Shown one piece after another: positions 28,050 through 37,125 of a stretch of 64,000 bases of DNA. How positions within the stretch are numbered: the first letter of the stretch is position 1; every line of letters begins with the position of its first letter. Source of the DNA: Roseivivax halodurans JCM 10272 (lineage in GTDB: Bacteria > Pseudomonadota > Alphaproteobacteria > Rhodobacterales > Rhodobacteraceae). The notes under the pieces are model-generated. The model saw only the letters and a program-made list of their open reading frames with translations. It searched no databases and was not told the DNA's origin. Position numbers and translations under genes: made by a program. The DNA lies in the NCBI RefSeq assembly GCF_000521785.1, contig NZ_JALZ01000009.1, forward strand, positions 80,130-144,129, in the 5' to 3' direction.

Positions 28050-28080
28050 GGGCAGGCGCGGAAGGACCAGATGCCTGTCC
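28050..28080 (+). promoter_or_regulatory. Leader hairpin upstream of rpsF
   Basis: GGGCAGGC (28050-28057) pairs with GCCTGTCC (28073-28080) through eight pairs including one G-U, with a 15-base loop. It sits in the predicted rpsF leader about 33 bases before the start codon. S6:S18 proteins autoregulate their operon through leader hairpins in several bacteria. Whether this hairpin matches that motif I cannot confirm by eye. Confidence 0.35.
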
Positions 28081-28112
28081 TTTGAAATGCGCCAGACATG
28101 AACGGAGACCAC

Positions 28113-28472
28113 ATGCCGAAGTACGAGCATGTTTTCATCTCGCGTCAGGACCTCTCGAACACCCAAGCCGAGGGCCTGATCGAACACTTCTCCTCCATTC
28201 TCAGCGATAACGGCGGCACGCTCGTCGAAAGCGAGTACTGGGGCGTGAAGACCATGGCCTATAAGATCAACAAGAACCGCAAGGGCCATTACGCCTTCCT
28301 CCGCACCGACGCGCCCGCCTCGGCCGTGCAGGAGATGGAGCGTCTGATGCGCCTTCATGACGACGTGATGCGCGTGCTCACCATCAAGGTGGACGAGCAC
28401 GAAGAAGGCCCGTCGATCCAGATGCAGAAGAAAGACGAACGCGACGATCGCCGTCGCGAGCGCCGCAACTGA
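28113..28472 (+). CDS. rpsF: 30S ribosomal protein S6
   Basis: S6 binds 16S rRNA together with S18 in the platform of the small subunit. The 119-residue protein begins [15 protein letters not shown], with the conserved [23 protein letters not shown] core split across the centre and a charged Lys/Asp/Arg tail after residue 95. The second ATG (28113) was preferred because ACGGAGA lies at proper spacing. It is the first gene of rpsF-rpsR-rplI. Confidence 0.97.
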   Translation: MPKYEHVFISRQDLSNTQAEGLIEHFSSILSDNGGTLVESEYWGVKTMAYKINKNRKGHYAFLRTDAPASAVQEMERLMRLHDDVMRVLTIKVDEHEEGPSIQMQKKDERDDRRRERRN

Positions 28473-28497
28473 TCGTCAGAGGATAGGAGCTATACCC

Positions 28498-28725
28498 ATG
28501 GCAGCAAAACCGTTTTTCCGCCGCCGCAAGGTCTGCCCGTTCTCCGGCGAGAACGCGCCCAAGATCGACTACAAGGACACCAAGCTGCTGCAGCGCTACG
28601 TGTCCGAGCGCGGCAAGATCGTCCCGAGCCGCATCACCGCGGTGTCGTCCAAGAAGCAGCGTGAACTGAGCCGCGCGATCAAGCGCGCCCGCTTCCTCGC
28701 GCTTCTCCCCTACGCCGTGAAGTAA
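28498..28725 (+). CDS. rpsR: 30S ribosomal protein S18
   Basis: The 75-residue basic protein shows the S18 pattern: [22 protein letters not shown] at the start (here cited only as its key elements RRRKVCPF and IDYKD), the [18 protein letters not shown] block and the [14 protein letters not shown] ending. S18 is the obligate partner of S6. It lies 25 bases after rpsF with an AGGA ribosome-binding site and 10 bases before rplI. Confidence 0.98.
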   Translation: MAAKPFFRRRKVCPFSGENAPKIDYKDTKLLQRYVSERGKIVPSRITAVSSKKQRELSRAIKRARFLALLPYAVK

Positions 28726-28735
28726 GGAGAGAAAG

Positions 28736-29395
28736 ATGCAAGTCATTCTGCTGGAACGCGTGGCCAAGCTTGGCCAGATGGGCGACGTCGTCGACGTCAA
28801 GCCCGGCTATGCGCGCAACTTCCTTCTCCTTCAGGGCAAGGCTCTGACCGCGTCCAAGGAGAACATCGCCCGCTTCGAATCCGAGAAGGCGAATCTCGAG
28901 GCGAAGAACCTCGAGACCCGCAAGGAAGCCGAAGCGGTCGCCGAGAAACTCGACGGCGAGCAGTTCGTGGTGATTCGCCAGGCCTCCGACGGCGGCAACC
29001 TCTACGGCTCCGTGACCACGCGCGACGCGGCCGAAGTCTGCAAGGACGCCGGCTTCGACGTCGACCGCAAGCAGGTCATCATCCGCGAGCCGATCAAGGA
29101 GCTGGGCCTCCACGCCGTGGAGCTGCACCTGCACCCCGAGGTGATCGTCGAAGTGACGCTGAACGTCGCCCGTTCGCCGGAAGAGGCCGAGATCCAGAAG
29201 GCCGGCAAGTCCATCCAGGACATCGCCGCCGAGGAAGAGGCTCAGGCCGAATTCGAGATCTCCGAACTCTTCGACGACATGGGCGCTGCCCAGCTCGACG
29301 AACTCGAGACGGAGACCGAACAGGCGGCCGACGAGCCTGCCGTCCAGGACAAGGACGAACTCGACGACCGGCTCGGCCGCGGCGATTCGAACTGA
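28736..29395 (+). CDS. rplI: 50S ribosomal protein L9, C-terminally extended
   Basis: L9 binds 23S rRNA near the L1 stalk. The 219-residue protein begins [22 protein letters not shown], whose VILLE and [13 protein letters not shown] elements define L9; the C-terminal RNA-binding domain ends around residue 150. The remaining roughly 70 residues are an acidic tail rich in Glu, Asp and Ala, longer than the E. coli protein (149). I believe such extensions are usual in Rhodobacteraceae. A terminator follows. Confidence 0.96.
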   Translation: MQVILLERVAKLGQMGDVVDVKPGYARNFLLLQGKALTASKENIARFESEKANLEAKNLETRKEAEAVAEKLDGEQFVVIRQASDGGNLYGSVTTRDAAEVCKDAGFDVDRKQVIIREPIKELGLHAVELHLHPEVIVEVTLNVARSPEEAEIQKAGKSIQDIAAEEEAQAEFEISELFDDMGAAQLDELETETEQAADEPAVQDKDELDDRLGRGDSN

Positions 29396-29422
29396 ACTCC
29401 CGCTACATACGGGATGTAACAA

Positions 29423-29454
29423 GGGTCGCCGCGGACAACGCGGCGGCCCTTTTT
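29423..29454 (+). terminator. Rho-independent terminator of rpsF-rpsR-rplI
   Basis: A GC-rich stem (29423-29433 with 29439-29449, one mismatch) around a short loop is directly followed by five T residues at 29450-29454. It closes the ribosomal-protein operon and separates it from the quorum-sensing cassette. Confidence 0.88.
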
Positions 29455-29534
29455 CGTCGATGACAACGTAGCGGCATCGAATCCGCGTGCACTTGGCAAG
29501 CAACTGACGTCATTCAGTATCGCACTTGATTTAG

Positions 29535-29551
29535 CGGCCATTTTGTGGCCG
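29535..29551 (+). promoter_or_regulatory. Inverted repeat upstream of the XRE regulator gene
   Basis: CGGCCA (29535-29540) and TGGCCG (29546-29551) are perfect inverted copies around TTTTG, 30 bases before the GTG start of the XRE gene. Size and position fit an autoregulatory operator. It may instead be a LuxR-type site, or an RNA hairpin, since no T-run follows. Confidence 0.4.
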
Positions 29552-29580
29552 TTTAAAGGTACATTGAAGAAGAGTGCATC

Positions 29581-29961
29581 GTGAATATTGTAGACAAGCA
29601 TATTGGTTCCCGCGTGCGTGCCCAAAGGCAGTCGCGCGGTCTCACGCAACGTCAACTTGGCGACAAACTGGGCGTCCGGTTCCAGCAGGTCCAGAAATAC
29701 GAGAGCGGTCAGAACCGGATATCAGCGGCGCAGATGTGGCGGATCGCAAGCGTACTGAGCGTGCCGATCAGCCATTTTTTCGAGAATCTGGATCTGACGG
29801 ATGCCGAGACGAGCGGCGCCGATCCCGGAACGGCCCATCTGACCCCATCCCAGGCACGGGAATTGGCGCACATCTTCACGACGCTGGACACCTCCCGGCG
29901 AGAAGCGGTGATGGCGTTTCTTCGGTCGCTTGCGCAAACCGGTCAGGATGTGCGATCCTAA
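29581..29961 (+). CDS. XRE-family helix-turn-helix regulator in the quorum-sensing cassette
   Basis: The 126-residue protein has an N-terminal HTH_3 domain (about residues 8-65) with RQSRGLTQRQLGDKLGV as the recognition region and QVQKYESGQNRISAAQMW after it, followed by a helical tail (about 85-125). It uses a GTG start at 29581. It is transcribed in the same direction as luxR, 27 bases upstream of it, after the rplI terminator, so it probably belongs to the luxR transcript. No ligand domain is present. Target genes are unknown; control of luxR or luxI is inferred from position. Confidence 0.85.
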   Translation: MNIVDKHIGSRVRAQRQSRGLTQRQLGDKLGVRFQQVQKYESGQNRISAAQMWRIASVLSVPISHFFENLDLTDAETSGADPGTAHLTPSQARELAHIFTTLDTSRREAVMAFLRSLAQTGQDVRS

Positions 29962-29988
29962 CGATGTGTTCGGCTCAGTTTTGCCGCG

Positions 29989-30705
29989 ATGTCGTGGGAT
30001 GTTATGGACCTCACTGATATTCTTCCCGAAAGAACGGATGAGGTACTCGTGATCGACGTCCTGCAAAGGATCTGCGATCAGTTCGGCTTGGAAAATGCCG
30101 CCTATGCGGGCTCCAACCCCGTGTCAGGTCGCGTCCATGGTCTGATGACCTATTCGCCGGACTGGCAAGCGCATTACGCCAAGAACGGATATCACCGGAT
30201 CGATCCGACATTGATCGAGGCGCGTCGCAGCATCGCGCCCGTCGATTGGCACCGTCTTGCGCCGGACGACAACTTTCATACGGTGTTCCGCGACGCTGCG
30301 GATTTCGGCATCAGCAATCGGGGACTGACCATTCCCGTCCGCGGCCCTCTCGGCGATGTCGGCTCCCTCAGCGTCACGACAAATCTCTCCGAGCCGGAAT
30401 GGGAAAAGCTGCGCTCGGGAATCATCGCGAATTTGCAATCCTTCGCGGTCCACATCCACGACAGGGTCATGCGCGAAGACAAGCTCATGGCGGTCCTATC
30501 GGACCATCAGCTGTCGTCTCGCGAGATCGAGATCCTACAGTGGATTGCGGCCGGCAAGACACAGACGGATATCGGCGGAATATTGTCGATCTCGCACCGG
30601 ACCGTCGAGGTGCATTTGCGTTCCGCACGGACCAAACTGAACGCACTCACCACCGCTCAGGCGATCGGTCGGGCCATTTCCCGCGGGCTCATCTATCCCG
30701 AGTAA
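29989..30705 (+). CDS. LuxR-type acyl-homoserine-lactone-responsive regulator
   Basis: The 238-residue protein has an N-terminal autoinducer-binding domain (about 20-160) and a C-terminal LuxR helix-turn-helix (about 170-235). The residues diagnostic of AHL binding are in place: W59, Y63, D72-P73, W87 and a glycine at 112. The DNA-binding part has LSSREIEILQWIAAGKT and a TVEVHLRSARTKL recognition helix. An alternative start five codons on (30004) is possible, as neither start has a clear ribosome-binding site. It is followed by a luxI-type synthase gene, so it is a cognate receptor and not an orphan. Confidence 0.92.
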   Translation: MSWDVMDLTDILPERTDEVLVIDVLQRICDQFGLENAAYAGSNPVSGRVHGLMTYSPDWQAHYAKNGYHRIDPTLIEARRSIAPVDWHRLAPDDNFHTVFRDAADFGISNRGLTIPVRGPLGDVGSLSVTTNLSEPEWEKLRSGIIANLQSFAVHIHDRVMREDKLMAVLSDHQLSSREIEILQWIAAGKTQTDIGGILSISHRTVEVHLRSARTKLNALTTAQAIGRAISRGLIYPE

Positions 30706-30741
30706 TCCCCAAATTGGCCACAATTTATTGGTGTGACGCAA

Positions 30742-30759
30742 GGGGATACGGGATTCCCC
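30742..30759 (+). promoter_or_regulatory. 18-bp dyad, candidate lux box of the synthase gene
   Basis: Five-base perfect arms GGGGA (30742-30746) and TCCCC (30755-30759) form an imperfect 18-base palindrome, the length of known LuxR/TraR operators. It lies 97 bases before the synthase start. A TATTCT at 30785-30790 could be a -10 element, which would place the dyad over the -35 region as in activator-type lux promoters. Sequence differs from the classical lux box, so the assignment is positional. Confidence 0.5.
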
Positions 30760-30855
30760 CAATAGTTATCACGTCCTGCTTCTCTATTCTCCATTAACCG
30801 AAGGCCGGTCCAATCACTCGGATCCGCCTCGAGTCAGGGGAAGAAGGAAACGGTC

Positions 30856-31722
30856 ATGATCCTGGTTGTGGATGCCCTCAACAAGCACAAGTTCAAGGAT
30901 ATCCTTGAAGAGATGTTCCGTCTTCGCGCACGTGTTTTCGCCGATCGCCTTGGTTGGGACGTGAATGTCGAGAACGGAATGGAGGTCGACCAGTTCGACG
31001 ATCTCGATCCCGCATACGCCATAGGTCTGGACGATGACGGTCACGTCGTGTCCTGCGCGCGCGCCTTGCAGACCACCGGTCCGCACATGCTCGCGGACGT
31101 GTTCTCGGATATTCTCGACGGCGAGCCGCCGCTGCGCAGCCCGCATGTCTGGGAATCAACCCGGTTCTGCGTTGACACGAAGCGTCTGACCACAGGCACG
31201 GGCCGGAACTCGATCGCACATGCCACGTCGGAGCTTCAGATCGCCTGCATCGAAAGCGCCATCCGTGCCGGTGTCTCGGATGTCGTGACGGTGGTGGACC
31301 CGGTGATGAACCGCGTGCTCAAGCGTTCTGGGAACGCGCCTTACGACTACCTCGGCAAGACGGTTCCGATGGGCAAGGTCTCCGCGATGGCGGCCCTTCT
31401 CGACGCAACGCCCGAGCGCGTTGCCTCCATCCGCAGGACCTCGGGGATCACGCACGACGTCTTCGCCACCGAGGTCGAAGCCCGCGCGCTCTTCAACAAG
31501 GCGCATCCGGCAAATACCGATCAGGCCCCGGTGGAGATCGAACCGGAGCGCACTGCCGCCGGGATGGAAGCCCTTGTCAGCTATTGCAGGGACCAGATCC
31601 AGGCCGCCCAGTCCCCGGCGGAGCGCAAGGCCGCTCTGGAACTGGTTGACGCGCTCGCCGCCACGCTGCCGGCAAAGCAGCGTGCGGAGGTCCATGGCGC
31701 CGTGCGCCGGGCCGCGGCCTGA
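30856..31722 (+). CDS. LuxI-type acyl-homoserine-lactone synthase with long C-terminal extension
   Basis: The enzyme makes N-acyl-homoserine lactones from SAM and acyl-ACP. All invariant LuxI residues appear at canonical positions: R24, F28, W34, E43, D45, D48, R69, E100 and R103 (FRLRARVF, GWDV, MEVDQFDD, WESTRF). Typical synthases have about 190-220 residues; this one has 288. The final 85 or so are a mainly helical, Ala/Glu-rich region (EPERTAAGMEALVSY and AERKAALELVDALA) of unknown role. The ATG at 30856 is preceded by AAGGAA. It follows luxR by 150 bases and ends at a bidirectional terminator shared with tig. Confidence 0.92.
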   Translation: MILVVDALNKHKFKDILEEMFRLRARVFADRLGWDVNVENGMEVDQFDDLDPAYAIGLDDDGHVVSCARALQTTGPHMLADVFSDILDGEPPLRSPHVWESTRFCVDTKRLTTGTGRNSIAHATSELQIACIESAIRAGVSDVVTVVDPVMNRVLKRSGNAPYDYLGKTVPMGKVSAMAALLDATPERVASIRRTSGITHDVFATEVEARALFNKAHPANTDQAPVEIEPERTAAGMEALVSYCRDQIQAAQSPAERKAALELVDALAATLPAKQRAEVHGAVRRAAA

Positions 31723-31753
31723 AGCAATCGAAATTAACACTCACGGAAGCTAA

Positions 31754-31781
31754 AAAGGGCGGCCCCTCGGGGTCGCCCTTT
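31754..31781. terminator. Bidirectional terminator between luxI and tig
   Basis: AAAGGGCG...CGCCCTTT arms (31754-31766 with 31769-31781, one mismatch) form a near-perfect palindrome with T-rich flanks on both strands. It separates the convergent synthase and trigger-factor genes. Confidence 0.85.
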
Positions 31782-31831
31782 CGTCAATTCACTTGTTTCC
31801 GGGCCCTGCGGTGGCAGGGTCCCGAGCCGGA

Positions 31832-33163
31832 TCAGACCTCGTCGAGATCGTCCAGCAGCTTTTGCAGGTCTTCCTTGCCGACCTCGGTCTCGGACACTTC
31901 GGCCTTCTCGAGGATCACGTCGACGACCTTGTCTTCGAAGATCGGCGCGCGCATCTGCTGCTGCATCTGCTGGTTCTGACGCACGAAGTCGAAGAACTGG
32001 CGCTCTTGGCCCGGATACTGCCGCGCCTGGTTCATGATCGCCTGGGTCATCTCGGAATCGGTGACCTGGACCTCGTGCTTGTTGCCGATCTCGGCGAGCA
32101 GAAGGCCAAGGCGCACGCGCCGCTCGGCGAGCTTGTTGTGCTCTTCCGTCGGTTCGATCTCACCGTGGTCGTGGCCGTGATCGTCCGGATGGTCCTCGTG
32201 GTAGAGCTGATGCGCGATCTGCTTGGCCTCGGCCTCGACGAGGCTCGGCGGCAGGTCGAACTGGACCTTCTCGTCCAGCGCGTCGAGCAGGCGGCGCTTG
32301 ACCACCTGGCGCGCGGCGCCCTGGTACTCGGCTTCGAGCCGCTCGCGGATCTGGCCCTTCAGCGCCTCGAGATCCTCGGCACCGAACTTGGTCGCGAGCT
32401 CGTCGTTGATCTCGGCGGCAACGGGCTTCTTCACGTTCTTGACGGTGACGTCGAAGGTCGCGTCCTTGCCCGCCAGGTTCTCGGCGCCGTACTCCTCGGG
32501 GAACTTGACCTCGACGGTCTTCTCGTCGCCCGCCTTCACGCCGACGAGCTGCTCCTCGAAGCCGGGAATGAAGGAGTTGGAGCCCAGCGTCAGCGGATAA
32601 TCCTCGGCCGCGCCACCCTCGAAGGGCTCGCCGTCGACCTTGCCGACGAAGTCGATCACGACCTGATCGTCGTTCTCGGCGGCGGCACCGTCCTCACGGT
32701 CCTCGAAATCGGTCGCGGTCTCGGCGAGCGACTTCAGGGCATCGTCGACATCTGCTTCGGAGGCTTTCGCGACCGGCTTCTCGACGCTCAGCTCAGTTAA
32801 ATCGACCTCGGGCACGTCGGGGAGCTTCTCGTAGCTCATCTCGACATGCACGTCGTCGCCTTCGGACCAGTCCTCGTTGGTCATCTTGACCTCGGGCTGC
32901 ATCGCCGGACGGTCGCCGGTGTCCTCGAAGTGCTGGTTCATGGCGCCGTCGATGGCTTCCTGCATCGACTCGCCCAAAATTCGCTGGCCGAACTGCTTGC
33001 GCAGCAACGCCAGAGGGACTTTACCTTTGCGGAAGCCCTTCATTTCCACGTCGGGCTGGGCTTCGGTCAACTTTTCGGTGACCTTCGCGTCGAGCTCGTC
33101 CGCTGTCAGCGTGATCGCGTAGCCGCGCTTCAGGCCGTCGTTCAGGGTCTCGGTGACCTGCAT
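31832..33163 (-). CDS. tig: Trigger factor chaperone
   Basis: Trigger factor is the ribosome-bound peptidyl-prolyl isomerase and chaperone meeting nascent chains. The 443-residue protein has the ribosome-binding signature GFRKGKVP at residues 43-50, a central FKBP-like domain (about 150-245) and a helical C-terminal chaperone domain. Within the latter a His/Asp-rich stretch (bases about 32155-32212) reads like a metal-binding insertion, with [13 protein letters not shown] at its core. The start [10 protein letters not shown] at 33163 is standard; the longer frame runs into the tRNA-Leu gene. It converges on the lux cassette. Confidence 0.97.
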   Translation of the reverse strand: MQVTETLNDGLKRGYAITLTADELDAKVTEKLTEAQPDVEMKGFRKGKVPLALLRKQFGQRILGESMQEAIDGAMNQHFEDTGDRPAMQPEVKMTNEDWSEGDDVHVEMSYEKLPDVPEVDLTELSVEKPVAKASEADVDDALKSLAETATDFEDREDGAAAENDDQVVIDFVGKVDGEPFEGGAAEDYPLTLGSNSFIPGFEEQLVGVKAGDEKTVEVKFPEEYGAENLAGKDATFDVTVKNVKKPVAAEINDELATKFGAEDLEALKGQIRERLEAEYQGAARQVVKRRLLDALDEKVQFDLPPSLVEAEAKQIAHQLYHEDHPDDHGHDHGEIEPTEEHNKLAERRVRLGLLLAEIGNKHEVQVTDSEMTQAIMNQARQYPGQERQFFDFVRQNQQMQQQMRAPIFEDKVVDVILEKAEVSETEVGKEDLQKLLDDLDEV

Positions 33164-33190
33164 CTTCCGTCTGATCCTTTCGTCATCCTC

Positions 33191-33275
33191 TGGTGCGGGT
33201 GAAGGGACTCGAACCCCCACGCCTCGCGGCGCCAGAACCTAAATCTGGTGCGTCTACCAATTCCGCCACACCCGC
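33191..33275 (-). tRNA. tRNA-Leu, anticodon UAG
   Basis: Read on the minus strand from 33275, the acceptor GCGGGTG pairs with CACCCGC near the 3' end, and CCA is encoded (33193-33191). The anticodon stem CCAGA/TCTGG encloses loop TTTAGGT, giving UAG. A long variable arm typical of class II tRNAs and a GTTCGAGTC T-loop are present. Length is 85 with CCA. It lies 27 bases ahead of tig on the same strand. Confidence 0.96.
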
Positions 33276-33382
33276 AAACGCCAGTCGCGGGCGCTCGCGC
33301 GGAGGCCCGGCACCCGGTTGCCGCGGTCTCTAGCAAAGGCGAAACCCGAGCGCGAGAGGAAAATCGGCGGGCTCGCCCCGGT

Positions 33383-34936
33383 TCAGACGCCAAGCGCCCG
33401 GAAGACGCGCGGCAGTTCCTCGGGCAGGTCCTCGGCAACGAGGCCCGGTCCGAAGCCGCGCGCCGCCTCCGCATGAAGGAAAGCCCCGCTCGCGGCCGCA
33501 TCCAGAGTAGCGAAGCCCCGGGCGAGTAGACCGGTTATGATCCCCGCGAGCACATCCCCGGTTCCGGCCGTTGCTAGCCACGGGGCCGCGCGCTCGTAGA
33601 CCGAGGCTGCAATTGTCGCGGCGCCGCCGGGGGATGCGATGACCGTGTCCGGGCCTTTGAGGAGCACGGTCGCGCCCGACCGCGCGGCGGCGGCACGGGC
33701 GGCGTCGAGGCGTGACGTCGCTGGACCACTTTCCGGCGCGGCCTTGAGCGGAGCCGCGAGGTCGGGAAAGAGCTTGGAGAATTCGCCCATATGCGGCGTG
33801 AGGATGCATCCCTCGTGGAGATCGGCGAACAGCGCCGCGGGATCGTCTTCGAAAGCGGTGAGGGCATCCGCATCGAGCACCGTGCCGCGCCCTGCCTTCA
33901 CTGCGACGGGTACGAGCGCACGGACCCGGTCCCGACCGAGGCCGGGTCCGAGGCAGAGCGCGTTCAGCCGCGTATCCTCCAGTACCGAAGCCAGCTCCTC
34001 TCCGTCGTCGACGCGGGTGAGCATGATTGCGGTCAGTTGCGCGGCCACTTCGAGCTGAGCGGATGCCGGTACGCCGACCGTCACCAGCCCCGCGCCGGCG
34101 CGCAAGGCGCCCCGCGCCGCAAGCCTTGCGGCCCCGGTCCGGCCCGAGCCACCCGTGAGCACCAGCGCGTGGCCGTTGTCGTACTTGTGCGAGGCGTTGT
34201 TCTTGGCGAGCGCGGCGGCGCGTGCTGCGGCGAGCGGCACGCCCTTGCCCGCCGTGGCCTCCGGCCGAAGGCCGATATCGGCAGCGACCAGCCTGCTGCA
34301 GAAGGACGGGCCTTCGGACAGGTAGTGCCCGAGCTTCGGGCGATGAAAGGTGACGGTCAGGTCCGCGGCGATCGCCGCTTCGGCGGGCTCCGTCCCTTCG
34401 GCGCGGATCACCCGCCCGCTATCGCTGCAAAGGCCGCTCGGCAGGTCGACGGCCACGACACGCGGGCAGCCGAGCGCCCGGCACTCGGCGATGTCGCGGA
34501 AAAGCCCTCCCAACCCGTCGACGGGCCGTGTCAGTCCCGTGCCGAAGAGCGCATCGACCACAAGATCGGGGCGATCCTGCCCGATCCGGAGATCGCCGCT
34601 CAGCGGGACGACAGACCCAATCCCTTCCCAGGCCTGCCGGTTTGCGCGCGCATCGGGTGGCAGCTCTTCGGTGGCGCCCATGCCGTGAACCGACACGGAC
34701 CAGCCTAGCCCGTGCAGTAGCCGCGCCACGACGTAACCGTCCCCGCCATTGTTGCCCGGCCCGCAAAGCACGATCGCGCGGCGCGCCGTGCGCCCGCCGT
34801 CGGGCCACTCCGCCTGCAATGCCTCGACCACCCTGCGCCCTGCCCGCTCCATGAGCTCGGCGCCCGTAGCGATGCCGTCCTCCATGGCGCTCCGCTCGAT
34901 CTCGCGCATGTCCTGCGCCGTCAGAAGGTGGGTCAC
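33383..34936 (-). CDS. nnr: Bifunctional NAD(P)HX epimerase / ADP-dependent dehydratase
   Basis: The 517-residue enzyme repairs hydrated NAD(P)H. The N-terminal YjeF_N epimerase domain (about 1-220) contains VLCGPGNNGGDGYVVARLL and VDALFGTGLTR. The C-terminal kinase-like dehydratase (about 235-510) contains LTGGSGRTGAARLAARGALR, the LCLGPGLGRD segment and the catalytic ATAGTGDVLAGIITGLLARG motif. Both halves are intact and fused as in E. coli. It is divergent from glnB; the 165 bases between contain the glnB promoter region. Confidence 0.95.
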   Translation of the reverse strand: MTHLLTAQDMREIERSAMEDGIATGAELMERAGRRVVEALQAEWPDGGRTARRAIVLCGPGNNGGDGYVVARLLHGLGWSVSVHGMGATEELPPDARANRQAWEGIGSVVPLSGDLRIGQDRPDLVVDALFGTGLTRPVDGLGGLFRDIAECRALGCPRVVAVDLPSGLCSDSGRVIRAEGTEPAEAAIAADLTVTFHRPKLGHYLSEGPSFCSRLVAADIGLRPEATAGKGVPLAAARAAALAKNNASHKYDNGHALVLTGGSGRTGAARLAARGALRAGAGLVTVGVPASAQLEVAAQLTAIMLTRVDDGEELASVLEDTRLNALCLGPGLGRDRVRALVPVAVKAGRGTVLDADALTAFEDDPAALFADLHEGCILTPHMGEFSKLFPDLAAPLKAAPESGPATSRLDAARAAAARSGATVLLKGPDTVIASPGGAATIAASVYERAAPWLATAGTGDVLAGIITGLLARGFATLDAAASGAFLHAEAARGFGPGLVAEDLPEELPRVFRALGV

Positions 34937-35047
34937 GATGCCTCCGATTCAGTTCTGCCTAGTTATTGGGCCAGTCGCACAAAAAACGGTCTCCGCCTCG
35001 ATTTGCTCTGGCACCCCCGCGCCGGGCCCGATCCTATCCGATTGTGA

Positions 35048-35440
<393 letters not shown>

Positions 35441-35526
35441 GCACGGCGGCACTCCCGGACAATTTGCGCCCGGCTCTCCGGGCGCGCGACCCCAAAGACA
35501 GCTATACGACAGAGAAGGACCAAGGG

Positions 35527-36933
35527 ATGAGCAAGAGTGACGTTCTCAAATTGATGAAGGACGAAGACGTCGCATACGTCGACATCCGCTTCACCGATCC
35601 GCGCGGCAAACTGCAGCACGTGACGCTGATGCACGATCAGGTGGACGAGGACTTCCTCGAAGAAGGCTTCATGTTCGACGGCTCGTCGATCCAGGGCTGG
35701 AAGTCGATCGAAGCCTCCGACATGAAGCTGATCCCCGACCCGGACAGCGCCTATATCGACCCGTTCTATGCCGAAAAGACGCTCTGCCTGCACTGCACCG
35801 TGGTCGAGCCGGACACCGGCGAGCCCTACGAGCGCGATCCCCGCGGCACCGCGATCAAGGCCGAGGCGTATCTAAAGTCCTCCGGCATCGGCGATGCAGC
35901 CTATTTCGGCCCCGAGGCGGAGTTCTTCATCTTCGACAACGTCCGCTACTCGAACACCATGAACAAGGTGTCCTACGAGGTCGACGCGATCGACGCAGCG
36001 TGGAACACCGACACCGAGTACGAGATGGGCAACACCGGCCACCGTCCGGGCATCAAGGGCGGCTACTTCCCGGTCAACCCGATCGACCACGGCCAGGACC
36101 TGCGCTCCGAGATGCTGTCTACGATGAAGCGCATCGGCATGAAGGTCGACAAGCACCATCACGAGGTGGCGTCCTGCCAGCACGAGCTTGGTCTCATCTT
36201 CTCGTCGCTGACCGATCAGGGCGACCAGCTTCAGAAGTACAAGTACATCATCCACAACGTGGCCGAAGCCTACGGCAAGTCCGCGACCTTCATGCCGAAG
36301 CCGATCTACGGCGACAACGGCACCGGCATGCACGTGAACATGTCGATCTGGAAGGACGGCAAGCCGCTCTTCGCCGGTGACAAGTATGCCGACCTCAGCC
36401 AGGAAGCGCTCTGGTTCATCGGTGGTATCCTGAAGCACGCCAAGACGCTGAACGCCTTCACCAACCCCTCCACCAACTCCTACAAGCGCCTGATCCCGGG
36501 CTTCGAAGCGCCGGTCCTGCGCGCCTACTCGGCCCGCAACCGCTCGGGCTGCGTGCGGATCCCGTGGACGGAGAGCCCCAAGGCAAAGCGCGTCGAGGCC
36601 CGTTTCCCCGACCCGTCCGCGAACCCCTATCTCTGCTTCGCGGCGCTCCTGATGGCCGGTCTCGACGGGATCACCAACAAGATCGATCCGGGCGAGGCGA
36701 TGGACAAGAACCTCTACGATCTGCCGGCCGAAGAGCTCGAAGGCATCCCGACCGTCTGCGGATCGCTGCGCGAGGCGCTCGACGCGCTCAAGGCGGATCA
36801 CAACTTCCTGCTGGCCGGCGACGTCTTCACCAAGGACCAGATCGACGGCTACATCGACCTTAAGATGGAAGAGCTCGAACTCTACGAGCACACGCCGCAC
36901 CCGGTCGAGTTCGGCATGTACTACAGCTGCTGA
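35527..36933 (+). CDS. glnA: Type I glutamine synthetase
   Basis: GlnA condenses glutamate and ammonia with ATP. The 468-residue protein starts [14 protein letters not shown] at 35527, preceded by AAGGACCAAGGG. The [10 protein letters not shown] motif, the metal-ligand region [21 protein letters not shown] and the adenylylation site NLYDLP (Tyr near residue 398) are present, so activity should be controlled by GlnE with PII. It follows glnB by 86 bases and ends in a strong terminator, an expected two-gene nitrogen-assimilation operon. Confidence 0.98.
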   Translation: MSKSDVLKLMKDEDVAYVDIRFTDPRGKLQHVTLMHDQVDEDFLEEGFMFDGSSIQGWKSIEASDMKLIPDPDSAYIDPFYAEKTLCLHCTVVEPDTGEPYERDPRGTAIKAEAYLKSSGIGDAAYFGPEAEFFIFDNVRYSNTMNKVSYEVDAIDAAWNTDTEYEMGNTGHRPGIKGGYFPVNPIDHGQDLRSEMLSTMKRIGMKVDKHHHEVASCQHELGLIFSSLTDQGDQLQKYKYIIHNVAEAYGKSATFMPKPIYGDNGTGMHVNMSIWKDGKPLFAGDKYADLSQEALWFIGGILKHAKTLNAFTNPSTNSYKRLIPGFEAPVLRAYSARNRSGCVRIPWTESPKAKRVEARFPDPSANPYLCFAALLMAGLDGITNKIDPGEAMDKNLYDLPAEELEGIPTVCGSLREALDALKADHNFLLAGDVFTKDQIDGYIDLKMEELELYEHTPHPVEFGMYYSC

Positions 36934-36960
36934 ACCGGCCTTCGGTCGAGTATCGCGGGG

Positions 36961-36990
36961 ATGGGCGCCTTCGGGCGCCCATTCTTGTTC
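36961..36990 (+). terminator. Rho-independent terminator of glnB-glnA
   Basis: ATGGGCGCC (36961-36969) and GGCGCCCAT (36974-36982) pair perfectly around a TTCG tetraloop and are followed by TCTTGTT. It lies 28 bases after the glnA stop. Confidence 0.88.
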
Positions 36991-37125
36991 CAAACGCGGC
37001 AGCTTCCCTCGTGACACACGCTATGGGGCTTACGGGGTGACATCGTGCTCCCCTTACGTATGGTTACCTCAGGAACGATCATACGCTGACATCGTTTGTC
37101 GTACGTCTTTCAAGAGGAGCCCTTG

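Noticed and set aside
27798..28085. Open frames in the yceI-rpsF gap
   Set aside because: No ribosome-binding site or protein-like composition, and they overlap the predicted rpsF promoter and leader.
35005..35040. Sigma-54-like TGGCAC motif upstream of glnB
   Set aside because: The -12 half lacks the expected TTGC at correct spacing; a single TGGCAC is not enough to call an RpoN promoter.
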